Source of the DNA: DATARH01 sp035309005
GTDB taxonomy: Bacteria > Pseudomonadota > Alphaproteobacteria > ATCC43930 > CGMCC-115725
Length of the DNA: 64,000 bases
Assembly: GCA_035309005.1 (NCBI GenBank)
Contig: DATGFP010000155.1
Location: 23,792 to 87,791 of the forward strand
Reading direction: 5' to 3'
Position numbers and translations under genes: made by a program. How positions within the stretch are numbered: the stretch's first letter is position 1; every line of letters begins with the position of its first letter. This document shows, in pieces, positions 7,516 to 17,711 of this stretch. The notes beneath the pieces were generated by a model. The model saw nothing but the letters and a program-made list of their open reading frames with translations. It did not search any database and was not told the DNA's origin.

Positions 7516-8478
7516 ATGAACTCGGGCGTCGGCCGGGTGTGGCCGGCGGCGCTGGCCGCGCTGGCGGGCAGCACAATGGTCGGCACGATGCCGCTGGTCG
7601 CGCGCCGGCTCTACGCCGACGGGCTCGGCGCGCCATCGATGCTGTTCTGGCGCTACGTTCTGGCGCTGGTGGCGCTGGCGGTCGCGGCCCGCGCGCTGCG
7701 CCTCGATTTGCGGCAGGCGGCGCGCGCCGGCGTCTGGCGCATCGTGCTGGTCGGCGCGACGCTGGGCACCGCCCAGACGCTGTGCTTCTGGGAGAGCCTC
7801 AAGTGGCTGGAGACCAGCATCGCGGTCCTCCTCTTCTATACCTACCCGGCGCTGACGCTGATTATCGACCGGCTGGTTTTCAAGCGGCCGATCCGCCGGC
7901 GCGCGGTGTTCTGCATCGCGGTCATCCTGGTGGGCGCCGGGCTGATCACCGCGCCGGGCTTGCGCGGCGGCACGATCGACTGGCGCGGCCTCGCCTGGGC
8001 GGTGCCGTCGCCGATCGTCTACGCGTGCTATCTGGCGATCAACGCCCGGCTGTTGCGCCACCACCCGCCGCTCGTTGGCGCCGGCGCCCTCTTCCTCGGG
8101 ATGGCGTTGAGCTTTGCCGCGGCGGCGCTCTTTCTCGGGCTCGAGGTGCCGGCGAGCGCGACGGGGTGGCTCCTCGTGCTGTTCATCGCGCTCGGCCCCG
8201 GCGCGCTGACCATGACGCTGTTTTCCTATAGCGTGACGCGCCTCGGGGCGAGCGGGTTTGCGGTCCTCGCCAACGCCGAACTGGTCACCGTGGTCCTCCT
8301 CGGCACCCTGGTATTGGGCGAGCGGATGACCCCGGGCCGCGCCCTAGGCGGCGCCCTGATCGTCGCCGGCATCCTGACGCACGCGCTGGCGCGCCAGCCG
8401 GCGGCGCTGGCGGCCCCCACCCTCCCACGCCTGCGGCGCGGGTCCCTCCCTCCCCCGCTTGCGGGGGAGGGGCATTAG
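7516..8478 (+). CDS. DMT-superfamily (EamA) membrane transporter
   Basis: A 320-residue protein with about ten membrane segments arranged as two EamA repeats. The first repeat ends near LITAPGL and the second contains IALGPGALTMTLFSYSVTRLGASGFAVLANAELVTVVLLGTLVLGERMTPGRALGGALIV, broken here by hydrophobic turns. The ExPxT/ LGE.xT-like signature (VLGERMTPGRALGG) near the end is characteristic. It probably exports a small metabolite or amino acid; the substrate is unknown. The last 18 or so residues (ending LPPPLAGEGH) are encoded by a GC-rich intergenic repeat and are not part of the ancestral protein. It converges with acnA. Confidence 0.85.
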   Translation: MNSGVGRVWPAALAALAGSTMVGTMPLVARRLYADGLGAPSMLFWRYVLALVALAVAARALRLDLRQAARAGVWRIVLVGATLGTAQTLCFWESLKWLETSIAVLLFYTYPALTLIIDRLVFKRPIRRRAVFCIAVILVGAGLITAPGLRGGTIDWRGLAWAVPSPIVYACYLAINARLLRHHPPLVGAGALFLGMALSFAAAALFLGLEVPASATGWLLVLFIALGPGALTMTLFSYSVTRLGASGFAVLANAELVTVVLLGTLVLGERMTPGRALGGALIVAGILTHALARQPAALAAPTLPRLRRGSLPPPLAGEGH

Positions 8479-8551
8479 ACGAGCGGGGGAAGGATTCGGC
8501 GGCGGTGTGCTTCTCCCTCCCCCGCAAGCGGGGGAGGGCAGGGGTGGGGGT
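8444..8551. terminator. Paired GC-rich hairpins between convergent genes
   Basis: Two strong hairpins built from the same sequence face each other. The first is CCTCCCCCGC TT GCGGGGGAGG at about 8447-8472, and the second is CCCTCCCCCGC AA GCGGGGGAGGG at 8515-8538, an 11-bp perfect stem. The second is followed on the plus strand by GGGGTGGGGGTTTG. This is a repeat type common in GC-rich proteobacterial genomes. It separates the DMT gene from acnA and can act as a bidirectional terminator. The first hairpin lies inside the DMT reading frame. Confidence 0.7.
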
Positions 8552-8568
8552 TTGTCGCCGCGAAATTC

Positions 8569-11256
<2,688 letters not shown>

Positions 11257-11322
11257 GGGGATTCTCCTCTAGTAAATCGGGGGGCTCGGGGCCGCGGGGC
11301 AGGGCGCTACGATAGGCTGGCG

Positions 11323-11574
11323 CTACGATACTCTGCCTTCCCCATCAAGCAAGGCCGCCGCGTCGGCCGCGTCGAGCCGCGCGCGGCCCCGCTCGGTCAG
11401 CGCGACGTGGCCGTCGGCCTGATGGCGCACCAAATCCTCGGCGATCGCGTCCTCCCAGGCGCAGTTGAGCGGGCAGGTGCTGCCCCACGCCTCGCGCATC
11501 TCGCCGTAGCGCCGCGGCCGCGCCGCGACCCAGCGCAGGAATTGCACGCTCAGCAGCTTCGCTTCGCTCGCCAT
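11323..11574 (-). CDS. Small winged-helix-like conserved hypothetical protein
   Basis: An 83-residue basic/acidic mixed protein is read from ATG at 11574, starting MASEAKLLSVQFLRWVAARP. The layout is helix (KLLSVQFLRWVAA), then YGEMREAWGSTCPLNCAWEDAI, then a strand-like VALTERGRARLDAADA. This resembles a compact winged-helix domain. I recall similar short alphaproteobacterial proteins without known function. GGAGAGG lies just upstream of this ATG, favouring it over an upstream ATG at 11607. It follows acnA on the same strand direction (upstream of it). No regulatory target can be assigned. Confidence 0.6.
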   Translation of the reverse strand: MASEAKLLSVQFLRWVAARPRRYGEMREAWGSTCPLNCAWEDAIAEDLVRHQADGHVALTERGRARLDAADAAALLDGEGRVS

Positions 11575-11602
11575 CGCCACCTCTCCGTCATCCCACCTTT
11601 CC

Positions 11603-11682
11603 GTCATCCCGGCGAAGGCCGGGACCCACCCTGCAACTGTCGCGGCGGCCGATCCATGGGTCGCGGCCTGCGCCGGGATGAC
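11603..11682. repeat. Palindromic intergenic repeat (GTCATCCCGGCG family)
   Basis: The left arm GTCATCCCGGCGAAGGCCGG and the right arm ending GCCGGGATGAC are inverted complements, with GGGACCCACC and GGGTCGCGGCC inside. The outer ends GTCAT/ATGAC match those of the repeats at 428-512, 5550-5599 and 38955-39032. It separates the small winged-helix gene from the divergent LysR gene. Confidence 0.75.
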
Positions 11683-11746
11683 AACCTATTTGCCATGGTG
11701 ACGCGTGTCCAATATATCGATCGGACAACATAGATATGTTTCACAT

Positions 11747-12706
11747 ATGGAACTGCGCCATCTCCGCTACTTCGTCGCGGTCGCCGAAGAGGGGCACATC
11801 ACCCGGGCGGCGGCTCGGCTCGGCATCCAGCAGCCGCCGCTGTCGCAGCAGATCAAGGCGCTCGAAGCCGAATTGCAGGTCCAGCTGTTGCGCCGGAAGC
11901 CGCGCGGCGTCGAGCTGACCCAGGCGGGCGAGGCGCTGCTGGCCGAAGCGCGCGGCATCCTGCAACAGCTCGACCGCGCGGTCGCGGCGACCCGGCGCAC
12001 CGGCCGGGGCGAGGCTGGCCGGATCGGGCTCGGCTTTACCAGCTCGGCCTCCTTCCACCCCTTCGTGCCGCACGCGATCCGCCGCTACCGCGCGGCCCAT
12101 CCGCTGGTCGCGCTGAGCCTGGAAGAGAGCGGCACCGGCGAACTGGTCGAGGCGCTGCTGGCCGAGCGGCTCGACGCCGCCTTCGTGCGCTCGCCGATCA
12201 GTTTCGGCGCCGGCGGGCCAGCGGCCGGGATCGCGGTCCATTCGGTGCTGGAGGAGCCGATGGTGGCGGCGCTGCCGGCGGGGCACGCGCTGGCGCGCGC
12301 CGGGCGCGGGGCGCTCGCCCTCGCGGCCCTGGCGGCCGAAACCTTCATCCTCTACCGCCGGCCCTTGGGACCGGGGCTCTACGACGCGATCATCGCGGCC
12401 TGCCAGCGCGCCGGCTTCAGCCCGCAGATCGGCCAGGAGGCGCCGCGCATGCTGGCGACGCTGAGCCTCGTCGCGGCCGGGCTCGGCGTCACCCTGGTGC
12501 CGCAATCGATGCGCCGGCTGCGCGTCCACGGCGTCCGCTACCGGCCGCTCGACGGCAGCGCCGGCCTCGTCGCGCCGCTCAACCTCGCCTATCGCCGCGG
12601 CGAAAGCGCTCCCGCAGCGCGCCGCTTCATCGCGCTGGCGCGGCAGGACGAGGCGCAGCCATTGATTTCGCCGCCGCATTCTTTGGCCGATGATCTGCTA
12701 CAATAG
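11747..12706 (+). CDS. LysR-family transcriptional regulator
   Basis: A 319-residue LTTR. The N-terminal winged helix-turn-helix is ELRHLRYFVAVAEEGHITRA with LGIQQPPLSQQIKALE. A linker and a type 2 periplasmic-binding-protein-like effector domain follow (IGLGFTSSASFHPFVP, LAERLDAAFVRSPI, VAAGLGVTLVPQSM). The opening and effector features resemble the BenM/CatM/TsaR group that senses aromatic or other small acids. The start at 11747 begins the canonical MELRHLRYF; an upstream frame from 11705 is ignored. A small inverted repeat CATA-GA-TATG overlaps the region just upstream. No divergent target operon is present, so its regulon is unknown. Confidence 0.92.
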   Translation: MELRHLRYFVAVAEEGHITRAAARLGIQQPPLSQQIKALEAELQVQLLRRKPRGVELTQAGEALLAEARGILQQLDRAVAATRRTGRGEAGRIGLGFTSSASFHPFVPHAIRRYRAAHPLVALSLEESGTGELVEALLAERLDAAFVRSPISFGAGGPAAGIAVHSVLEEPMVAALPAGHALARAGRGALALAALAAETFILYRRPLGPGLYDAIIAACQRAGFSPQIGQEAPRMLATLSLVAAGLGVTLVPQSMRRLRVHGVRYRPLDGSAGLVAPLNLAYRRGESAPAARRFIALARQDEAQPLISPPHSLADDLLQ

Positions 12707-12732
12707 CGCGCGCCGACTGCGCAGGTCTGGAG

Positions 12733-13035
12733 ATGGCAATCTCGTCGTTGGACACGCTCGACATATCCAAACGGCTCAAGGAAGCCGGCTTCAGCGAGGT
12801 GCAGGCTGAGGCCGTCACTACGGTGTTGCGCGACGTCCGCGAGGCCGACCTCGCCCCGCTCGCCACCAAGGCCGATATCGAACGGCTGGAAGCGAAGGTT
12901 GGGACTGACGTCGGGCGCCTCGAGGCCAAGCTCGAAACTCAGCTCGAGCTGCTCCGCCGCGACATGACGGTCCGCCTCGGCGGGATGATCATCGTCGCGA
13001 CCGGTATCCCGCTCGCCGCGAAATTCTTCGGATAA
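12733..13035 (+). CDS. Small coiled-coil membrane-anchored protein (DUF1640/CCDC90-like)
   Basis: A 100-residue protein. Residues 1-40 (DISKRLKEAGFSEVQAEAVTTVL) match the short helical head typical of bacterial DUF1640-type proteins. A coiled-coil follows (KADIERLEAKVGTDVGRLEAKLETQLELLRR), then one C-terminal hydrophobic helix (MIIVATGIPLAAKFFG). Such genes are common, short and often scattered in alphaproteobacteria; their function is not established. The start has GGAG nearly abutting the ATG with AGG further upstream. It is 27 bases after the LysR gene and just upstream of the rnpB promoter. Confidence 0.75.
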   Translation: MAISSLDTLDISKRLKEAGFSEVQAEAVTTVLRDVREADLAPLATKADIERLEAKVGTDVGRLEAKLETQLELLRRDMTVRLGGMIIVATGIPLAAKFFG

Positions 13036-13073
13036 ATCCGCAAGTCCGCAAACGATTTAGTCACCGCGGGTTT

Positions 13074-13102
13074 TTGACAAGCGCGACCCGCGATCCCACA
13101 TC
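13074..13102 (+). promoter_or_regulatory. Probable sigma-70 promoter of rnpB
   Basis: TTGACA at 13074-13079 and CATCAT at 13097-13102 are spaced by 17 bases. The expected start point, five to seven bases downstream, coincides with the first base of the P1 helix of RNase P RNA at 13108. A consensus -35 and exact positional fit make this the most convincing promoter in the window. Confidence 0.75.
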
Positions 13103-13107
13103 ATCCC

Positions 13108-13556
13108 ATGCCAGACGGTCGGATGGCCGCTCTTCGCCGGAGTTAGTGCTTCGGCGGGGAGAGGAAAGTCCGGGCTCCACGGAGGCACGGTGCCGGGTAA
13201 CGCCCGGCGGGGGCGACCCCAGGGAAAGTGCCACAGAAAACATACCGCCGAGCCCACGCCGTCCCGTCATGGGACGGCATGGGCGGCAAGGGTGAAATGG
13301 TGCGGTAAGAGCGCACCGCGCCGCCGGTAACGGCGGTGGCAGGGAAAACCCCACCGGGAGCAAGACCAAGTAGGAGCGGCAGGCGGCGTCGGCAGCGCCG
13401 GCGCCACCGGGCGGGCCTTTCGCGCCGCCGCTCGGGTCGGTCGCAGGAGGCGTTCGGAGACGGGCGTCCCAGATGAATGGCCATCCCCGCCCCGGCGATT
13501 CGCTCATTCGGCGGGCCGCCGGGGCGGGACAGAACCCGGCTTACAGACCGTCTGGC
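13108..13556 (+). ncRNA. rnpB: RNase P RNA component, bacterial class A
   Basis: This is the catalytic RNA that removes tRNA 5' leaders. The ends pair perfectly as helix P1: GCCAGACGGTC at 13108-13118 with GACCGTCTGGC at 13546-13556. Conserved core elements are GAGGAAAGTCCGGGCTCC (13160s), the ACAGAAA motif near 13232, GGTGAAATGGTGCGGTAAGAGCGCACC around 13290-13317 with GGTAACGGCGG, and GGCAGGGAAAACCCC. The terminal conserved AGATGAATGGC, ACAGAACCCGGCTTA segment is also intact. Its length, about 449 bases, is normal for alphaproteobacteria. The locus just upstream of mraZ is a useful landmark. Confidence 0.96.
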
Positions 13557-13838
13557 ACCGCCGGCGCTGGCGCCGCGCCTTCCCTATATTTGGTGATTGC
13601 ACCACCGGAGGGATACCACTAATACCGAAGTGTTGCAGCTTCGTGACGGATGGGCGAGGCGAGCGCGTTGCCTTGTGCGGGGCGGCCTTGCGGTTTGACT
13701 AGGCGTTGTCCTCATAGAACATAATGAGAACTTTTGCTTCATTGCCGGTCTTCAATGATTGTGCCGCGAAGCCCCGGCACGGTCGCAAGGCGACCAAGAC
13801 CCGACACGCGAAATCTTCGCTTTTTATTGAAAAAGATA
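13557..13838. other. Gap between rnpB and the mraZ promoter
   Basis: About 280 bases with no convincing gene. It contains a small hairpin GAAG-TGTTGCAG-CTTC near 13630, a possible -35 (TTGACT, 13695-13700) with CATAAT at 13720-13725 but a long 19-base spacer, and an AT-rich stretch near 13810-13838. A frame running from 13724 into mraZ is out of phase with mraZ and is not supported. Confidence 0.5.
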
Positions 13839-13879
13839 TTGACGCCCCACGATCACCCATGATATCCCACATCTACCCA
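13839..13879 (+). promoter_or_regulatory. mraZ promoter with four MraZ boxes
   Basis: A TTGACG -35 element (13839-13844) is followed by CCCA at exactly 13846, 13856, 13866 and 13876, that is TGGG on the minus strand with a 10-bp period. Family knowledge: MraZ represses its own operon by binding tandem TGGGN repeats separated by five bases. Four boxes overlap the promoter spacer and the weak -10 (GATATC, 13861-13866), a good position for autorepression of the whole dcw operon. Confidence 0.8.
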
Positions 13880-13973
13880 TGGGCGAGCACCATCGTTCTG
13901 GGGGGAACAGGATGGTGCATCTACCGGGCCCGCCCCTTGCCGGACGCCTGTGGGGGAGCGTTGGGGGAAGCAA

Positions 13974-14444
13974 GTGGAATTGTTCATTTCCACTTATGTG
14001 AACAAGGTCGACCGCAAGGGGCGAGTTTCTGTGCCGGCGACCTTTCGCTCCTCTCTCGCGACCAATCGTCAACCGAACCTGTTGGTGGTGTTTCCCTCGA
14101 TCCGGCTGGCGGCGCTCGAATGCACCGGCAGCGACCGGATCGAGGAGATGCAGGAGCGCATCGAGACGCTCGAGCAATTCTCCGACGAGCACGACAACCT
14201 GTCGCAGCTGTTTGCCGACGCGCACCAGCTGGTGATCGACGGCGACGGCCGCATCACCCTGCCGGAAAAGCTCAAGGAGCAGGTCTACATTGCCGAGGAG
14301 GTCGCGTTCGTCGGGCGCGGCGCGACATTCCAGATGTGGCACCCGGGTCGCTACGAAACGCATAGCGCCGCGGTGCGCGAGCGCTCGCGCCTGCAGGGCA
14401 CGACCCTGCCGCCGCGCGGCGGCGCGGTGCGGCGGCCGACATGA
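13974..14444 (+). CDS. mraZ: Transcriptional regulator MraZ
   Basis: MraZ is a ring-forming AbrB-fold DNA-binding protein that controls the division and cell-wall (dcw) operon. Its two SpoVT/AbrB repeats each carry the DNA-contact signature: residues near FISTYVNKVDRKGRVSVPATFR and near LVIDGDGRITLPEKLKEQ. The GTG start at 13974 gives the typical short N-terminus VELFIST and has GGGGGAAG seven bases upstream; an upstream ATG at 13950 would add eight untypical residues. The protein is about 156 residues. The stop overlaps rsmH in ATGA. Confidence 0.95.
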   Translation: MELFISTYVNKVDRKGRVSVPATFRSSLATNRQPNLLVVFPSIRLAALECTGSDRIEEMQERIETLEQFSDEHDNLSQLFADAHQLVIDGDGRITLPEKLKEQVYIAEEVAFVGRGATFQMWHPGRYETHSAAVRERSRLQGTTLPPRGGAVRRPT

Positions 14445-15490
14445 AACGGGCGCGGCCGGATCGCCCCGAGGCGCGCCGCCGGCCGGCGCGCGAGGGCGCC
14501 GCCGCTCCCGCGCAAGACCCCGCCCAAGACCCCGCCCAAGATCATGTGCCGGTGCTGCTCGACGCGGTGCTGGCGGCGCTGGCGCCGCGGGACGGCGCGA
14601 CCTATGTCGACGGCACCTTCGGCGCCGGCGGCTACAGCGCGGCGCTGCTCGCCGCGGCGCGCTGCCGGGTGCTCGGGATCGACCGCGATCCCGAGGCGGT
14701 GCGGCGCGGCGCGGCGCTGGCGGCGAAGCATCCCGGGCGCCTGTTGTTGATCGAGGGCCGCTTCGGCGACATGGCGCGGCTGGTCGGCGCCGCTTCTTCG
14801 GAGCCGATCGCCGGCGTGGCGCTCGACCTCGGGGTTTCCTCGACCCAGCTCGACAGCGCCGAGCGCGGCTTTTCGTTCCGCCTCGACGGCCCGCTCGACA
14901 TGCGCATGGGGGAGGGCGGCGAGAGCGCCGCCGAGCTCGTCGCGCGCCTCACCGAAGCCGAATTGGCGGGGCTTATCCGCACGCTCGGCGAAGAGCGCTT
15001 CGCTCGCCGCGTCGCCCGCGCGATCGTCGCGGCGCGCCAGGCCGCACCGATCCGGCGCACCGGCGAACTCGCCGAGATCGTGCGCGCCGCGGTGCCGACG
15101 CGCGAACCCGGCCTCGACGCGGCGACCCGCACCTTCCAGGCGCTGCGCATCGCGGTCAACGACGAGCTCGGCGAATTGGATCGCGGTCTGGCCGGCGCCG
15201 AGCGCGTATTGATGCCGGGCGGCCGGCTCGCGGTCGTCGCGTTTCATTCGCTGGAGGACGCGCGCGTCAAGCGCTTCCTGCGGCAGCGCAGCGACGCCGC
15301 GGCGACCTCGCGGCACGCCCCGCCGCCGCCCGGCGCGCCTGCCCCGAGCTTTCGCCTCTTGGCGCGCCGCGCGGTGATGCCGGCCGCCGCCGAGGCGGCG
15401 CGCAACCCGCGCGCCCGCTCGGCCCGCTTGCGCGCCGCCGAGCGCACCGCGGCGCCGCCCTGGGCCATTGCCGAAGGGGGCGCGCGGTGA
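14441..15490 (+). CDS. rsmH: 16S rRNA (cytosine(1402)-N4)-methyltransferase
   Basis: RsmH (MraW) methylates N4 of C1402 in the ribosomal P site. The core reads DHVPVLLDAVL, YVDGTFGAGGYSAALL (SAM motif I), GIDRDPEAV, GVALDLGVSSTQLDSAERGFSF, RTFQALRIAVNDELGEL and VVAFHSLEDARVKRFLR. The 349-residue protein has an unusual N-terminal extension of about 34 residues that is Pro/Arg/Ala-rich and includes a tandem 12-base repeat coding QDPAQDPAQD. The start overlaps mraZ by 4 bases. Confidence 0.96.
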   Translation: MKRARPDRPEARRRPAREGAAAPAQDPAQDPAQDHVPVLLDAVLAALAPRDGATYVDGTFGAGGYSAALLAAARCRVLGIDRDPEAVRRGAALAAKHPGRLLLIEGRFGDMARLVGAASSEPIAGVALDLGVSSTQLDSAERGFSFRLDGPLDMRMGEGGESAAELVARLTEAELAGLIRTLGEERFARRVARAIVAARQAAPIRRTGELAEIVRAAVPTREPGLDAATRTFQALRIAVNDELGELDRGLAGAERVLMPGGRLAVVAFHSLEDARVKRFLRQRSDAAATSRHAPPPPGAPAPSFRLLARRAVMPAAAEAARNPRARSARLRAAERTAAPPWAIAEGGAR

Positions 15491-15942
15491 CCCGGGTCGG
15501 CGCGCTCGTCTGGTTCGTCTTGGTGCTGGCGGCCGGGTTCGCGACCTTCAAGGTCAAGTACGCGGTGCAGGACATCGAGGACCAGCTCAACCACGTGCGC
15601 AAGCAGACGGTTGCCGAGCAGCACGAGATCCGCGTCCTCAACGCCGACTGGGCCTATCTGAACCAGCCCGAGCGGCTGGCCGACCTCAACCGCCGCTTCC
15701 TCGGCCTGGTGCCGATCACCGCCCATCAACTGCAGCAGAAAATCGCCGACATCGCGCTGCGCCCGCCGCCCGCGGCCGAGCCTGCTGCGCCTGACGTGGT
15801 GGTCGCGGCGGCCCCGGCCACCCCGCCGGCGACCCCAACGACGCCGTCGCCGGGCCTCCCGGTGCAGCTGGTGAAGGCAACTCCCGGCGCCGCGCCCGAC
15901 CCGCTCGACGCGCTGATCGCGCAGATCGCCGAGGCGCGCTGA
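15487..15942 (+). CDS. ftsL: Cell division protein FtsL
   Basis: FtsL is a single-pass bitopic divisome protein that works with FtsB and FtsQ to activate FtsWI. The GTG start overlaps the rsmH stop in GTGA. The protein has about 151 residues. After a very short cytoplasmic head comes a membrane helix (VGALVWFVLVLAAGFATFKV), then a coiled-coil (VQDIEDQLNHVRKQTVAEQHEIRVLNADWAYLNQPERL) ending in the conserved motif near the LADLNRRFLGL segment. A Pro/Ala/Thr-rich tail extends it, as is common in alphaproteobacteria. Position between rsmH and ftsI confirms identity. Confidence 0.93.
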   Translation: MTRVGALVWFVLVLAAGFATFKVKYAVQDIEDQLNHVRKQTVAEQHEIRVLNADWAYLNQPERLADLNRRFLGLVPITAHQLQQKIADIALRPPPAAEPAAPDVVVAAAPATPPATPTTPSPGLPVQLVKATPGAAPDPLDALIAQIAEAR

Positions 15943-17711
15943 TGTTGTCCTTGCAGCGCCTCGAGGAGAGCCCCTGCCGGCCGCGGCATTTCCGCCCGCC
16001 GCCGTGCGCCCCGGTCGTCACCGACGAGCGCCACGCCGCGCTGATCGAGACCAGCCGCAGCCGGCTGGTGGCGACCGCGGCGCTGTTCGCGCTGGTTTTC
16101 ATGGTCGTCGCGCTGCGCCTCGTCGAGGTCGTGCTGCTGCCGGGGGCGGCCGCCGAGCCGCGCGCCGAGCACCCGCGGCGGGCCGCCGCGCTGCCGGTGC
16201 GCGCCGACATCCTCGATCGCAACGGCAAGCTCCTGGCGACGACGCTCGACAGCCCCTCGCTCTACGCCGATCCGCGCCAGATCATCGATCCCAGGGCCGC
16301 GACCCGCGCCATCCTCTCGGTCTTGCCGCAGCTCGACGCCGGCGAGGTCTACGCCAAGCTCGCCTCGGGCAAGAGCTTTGTCTGGCTGCGCCGCCACCTG
16401 ACGCCGCACCAGCAATACGAACTCAACCGCCTCGGCATCCCGGGGCTGCAATTCGAGCACGAGGAGCGCCGGGTCTACCCGCTGGGCGACCTCGCGGCGC
16501 ACGTCGTCGGGTTTTGCGGCATCGACAATAACGGCCTCGCCGGGCTCGAGCGCGCGCTGGACAAGCGGGTCAAGGACAGCCCAGGGCCGATCCAGCTGTC
16601 GCTCGACGCCCGCGTGCAGTTCATCCTGCACGACGAACTCGCCAAGGTGGTAAGCGATTTCAGCGCCAAGGGCGCCGCCGGCATCGTCATGGACGTGCGC
16701 ACCGGCGAAGTCATCGCGATGGTGTCGCTGCCCGATTTCGATCCCAACCATCCCGGTCGCGGCGACCCCGGCCAGCCGCCGGGCGACGCCAAGGAGCGGA
16801 CCTTCAACAAGGTCACCCTGGGCGACTACGAGATGGGCTCGGTGATGAAGATCTTTAATACCGCGATGGCCCTCGATTCCGGCGTCGCGACGATGGCGAA
16901 GCAATACGACGCCAGCCACAACATCCATATCGGCCGCTTCACGATCGAGGATTATCACGGCAAGCACCGCTGGCTGTCGGTGCCCGAGCTGTTCATGTAT
17001 TCCTCCAACATCGCCTCGGCCCGCATGGCGCTCGACGCCGGCGCGGCGCGGCAGAAGGATTACCTCGCGCGCTTCGGCCTCTTGTCGCCGGCGCCGATCG
17101 AGCTCGACGAGGTGGCAAAGCCCCATTTCCCGCACCCGTGGCGCGAGGTCAACGTAATGACGATCGCCTTCGGGCACGGCATCTCGCTGAGCCCGCTCAA
17201 CGTCATCAGCGCGGCCTCGGCCGCGGTCAACGGCGGGGTGCTGCGGCCGGCGACCCTGCTCAAGGTGCCCGAGGGCGCCGCGCCGCCGGGCGAGCAGGTG
17301 ATCTCGCCAAAGACCTCGGAGGAGATGCGCAAGCTGTTGCGGCTGGTTGTCGAATACGGCACCGCCCGCTTCGCCGAGACGCCGGGCTACGTGGTCGGTG
17401 GCAAGACCGGCACGGCCGAGAAAAACCTGCACGGGCGGTACGAATTGAAAAAGCTGGTGTCCTCGTTCCTCGGCGTCTTCCCGATGAACGCGCCGCGCTA
17501 TGCGGTTCTGACGCTGGTCGACGAACCGCATGGCACGAAGGCCAGCCACGGCTATGCTACGGCCGGCTGGACGGTGGTGCCGGCGACCAGCCGCATCATC
17601 CAGCGCATTGCGCCGATCCTCGGGGTCGAGCCGGTGGACGAAACCGCGCCCGCAATCGTTCAGGCTTTGGCGGTCAAAAGCTTGCAAGGCAAAAAGATTG
17701 AGGCTTACTGA
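15942..17711 (+). CDS. ftsI: Peptidoglycan D,D-transpeptidase FtsI (PBP3)
   Basis: FtsI is the septal class B penicillin-binding protein that cross-links new peptidoglycan. A single N-terminal membrane helix (about 40-65) precedes the pedestal domain beginning RADILDRNGKLLATT. The transpeptidase active site has SVMK with nucleophile Ser300, SSN at 354-356 and KTGTAEK from Lys488. The length is 589 residues. Its start shares one base with the ftsL stop (TGATG). Its C-terminus overlaps the proposed TTG start of murE by 14 bases. Confidence 0.97.
   Translation: MLSLQRLEESPCRPRHFRPPPCAPVVTDERHAALIETSRSRLVATAALFALVFMVVALRLVEVVLLPGAAAEPRAEHPRRAAALPVRADILDRNGKLLATTLDSPSLYADPRQIIDPRAATRAILSVLPQLDAGEVYAKLASGKSFVWLRRHLTPHQQYELNRLGIPGLQFEHEERRVYPLGDLAAHVVGFCGIDNNGLAGLERALDKRVKDSPGPIQLSLDARVQFILHDELAKVVSDFSAKGAAGIVMDVRTGEVIAMVSLPDFDPNHPGRGDPGQPPGDAKERTFNKVTLGDYEMGSVMKIFNTAMALDSGVATMAKQYDASHNIHIGRFTIEDYHGKHRWLSVPELFMYSSNIASARMALDAGAARQKDYLARFGLLSPAPIELDEVAKPHFPHPWREVNVMTIAFGHGISLSPLNVISAASAAVNGGVLRPATLLKVPEGAAPPGEQVISPKTSEEMRKLLRLVVEYGTARFAETPGYVVGGKTGTAEKNLHGRYELKKLVSSFLGVFPMNAPRYAVLTLVDEPHGTKASHGYATAGWTVVPATSRIIQRIAPILGVEPVDETAPAIVQALAVKSLQGKKIEAY

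Noticed and set aside
13557..13838. A second small RNA or promoter in the rnpB-mraZ gap
   Set aside because: The TTGACT/CATAAT pair has a 19-base spacer and no downstream gene; nothing else supports it.
13724..14365. Open frame of about 213 codons overlapping mraZ
   Set aside because: It is out of phase with mraZ and covers its coding sequence. Its middle is Arg/Ala-rich shadow sequence.
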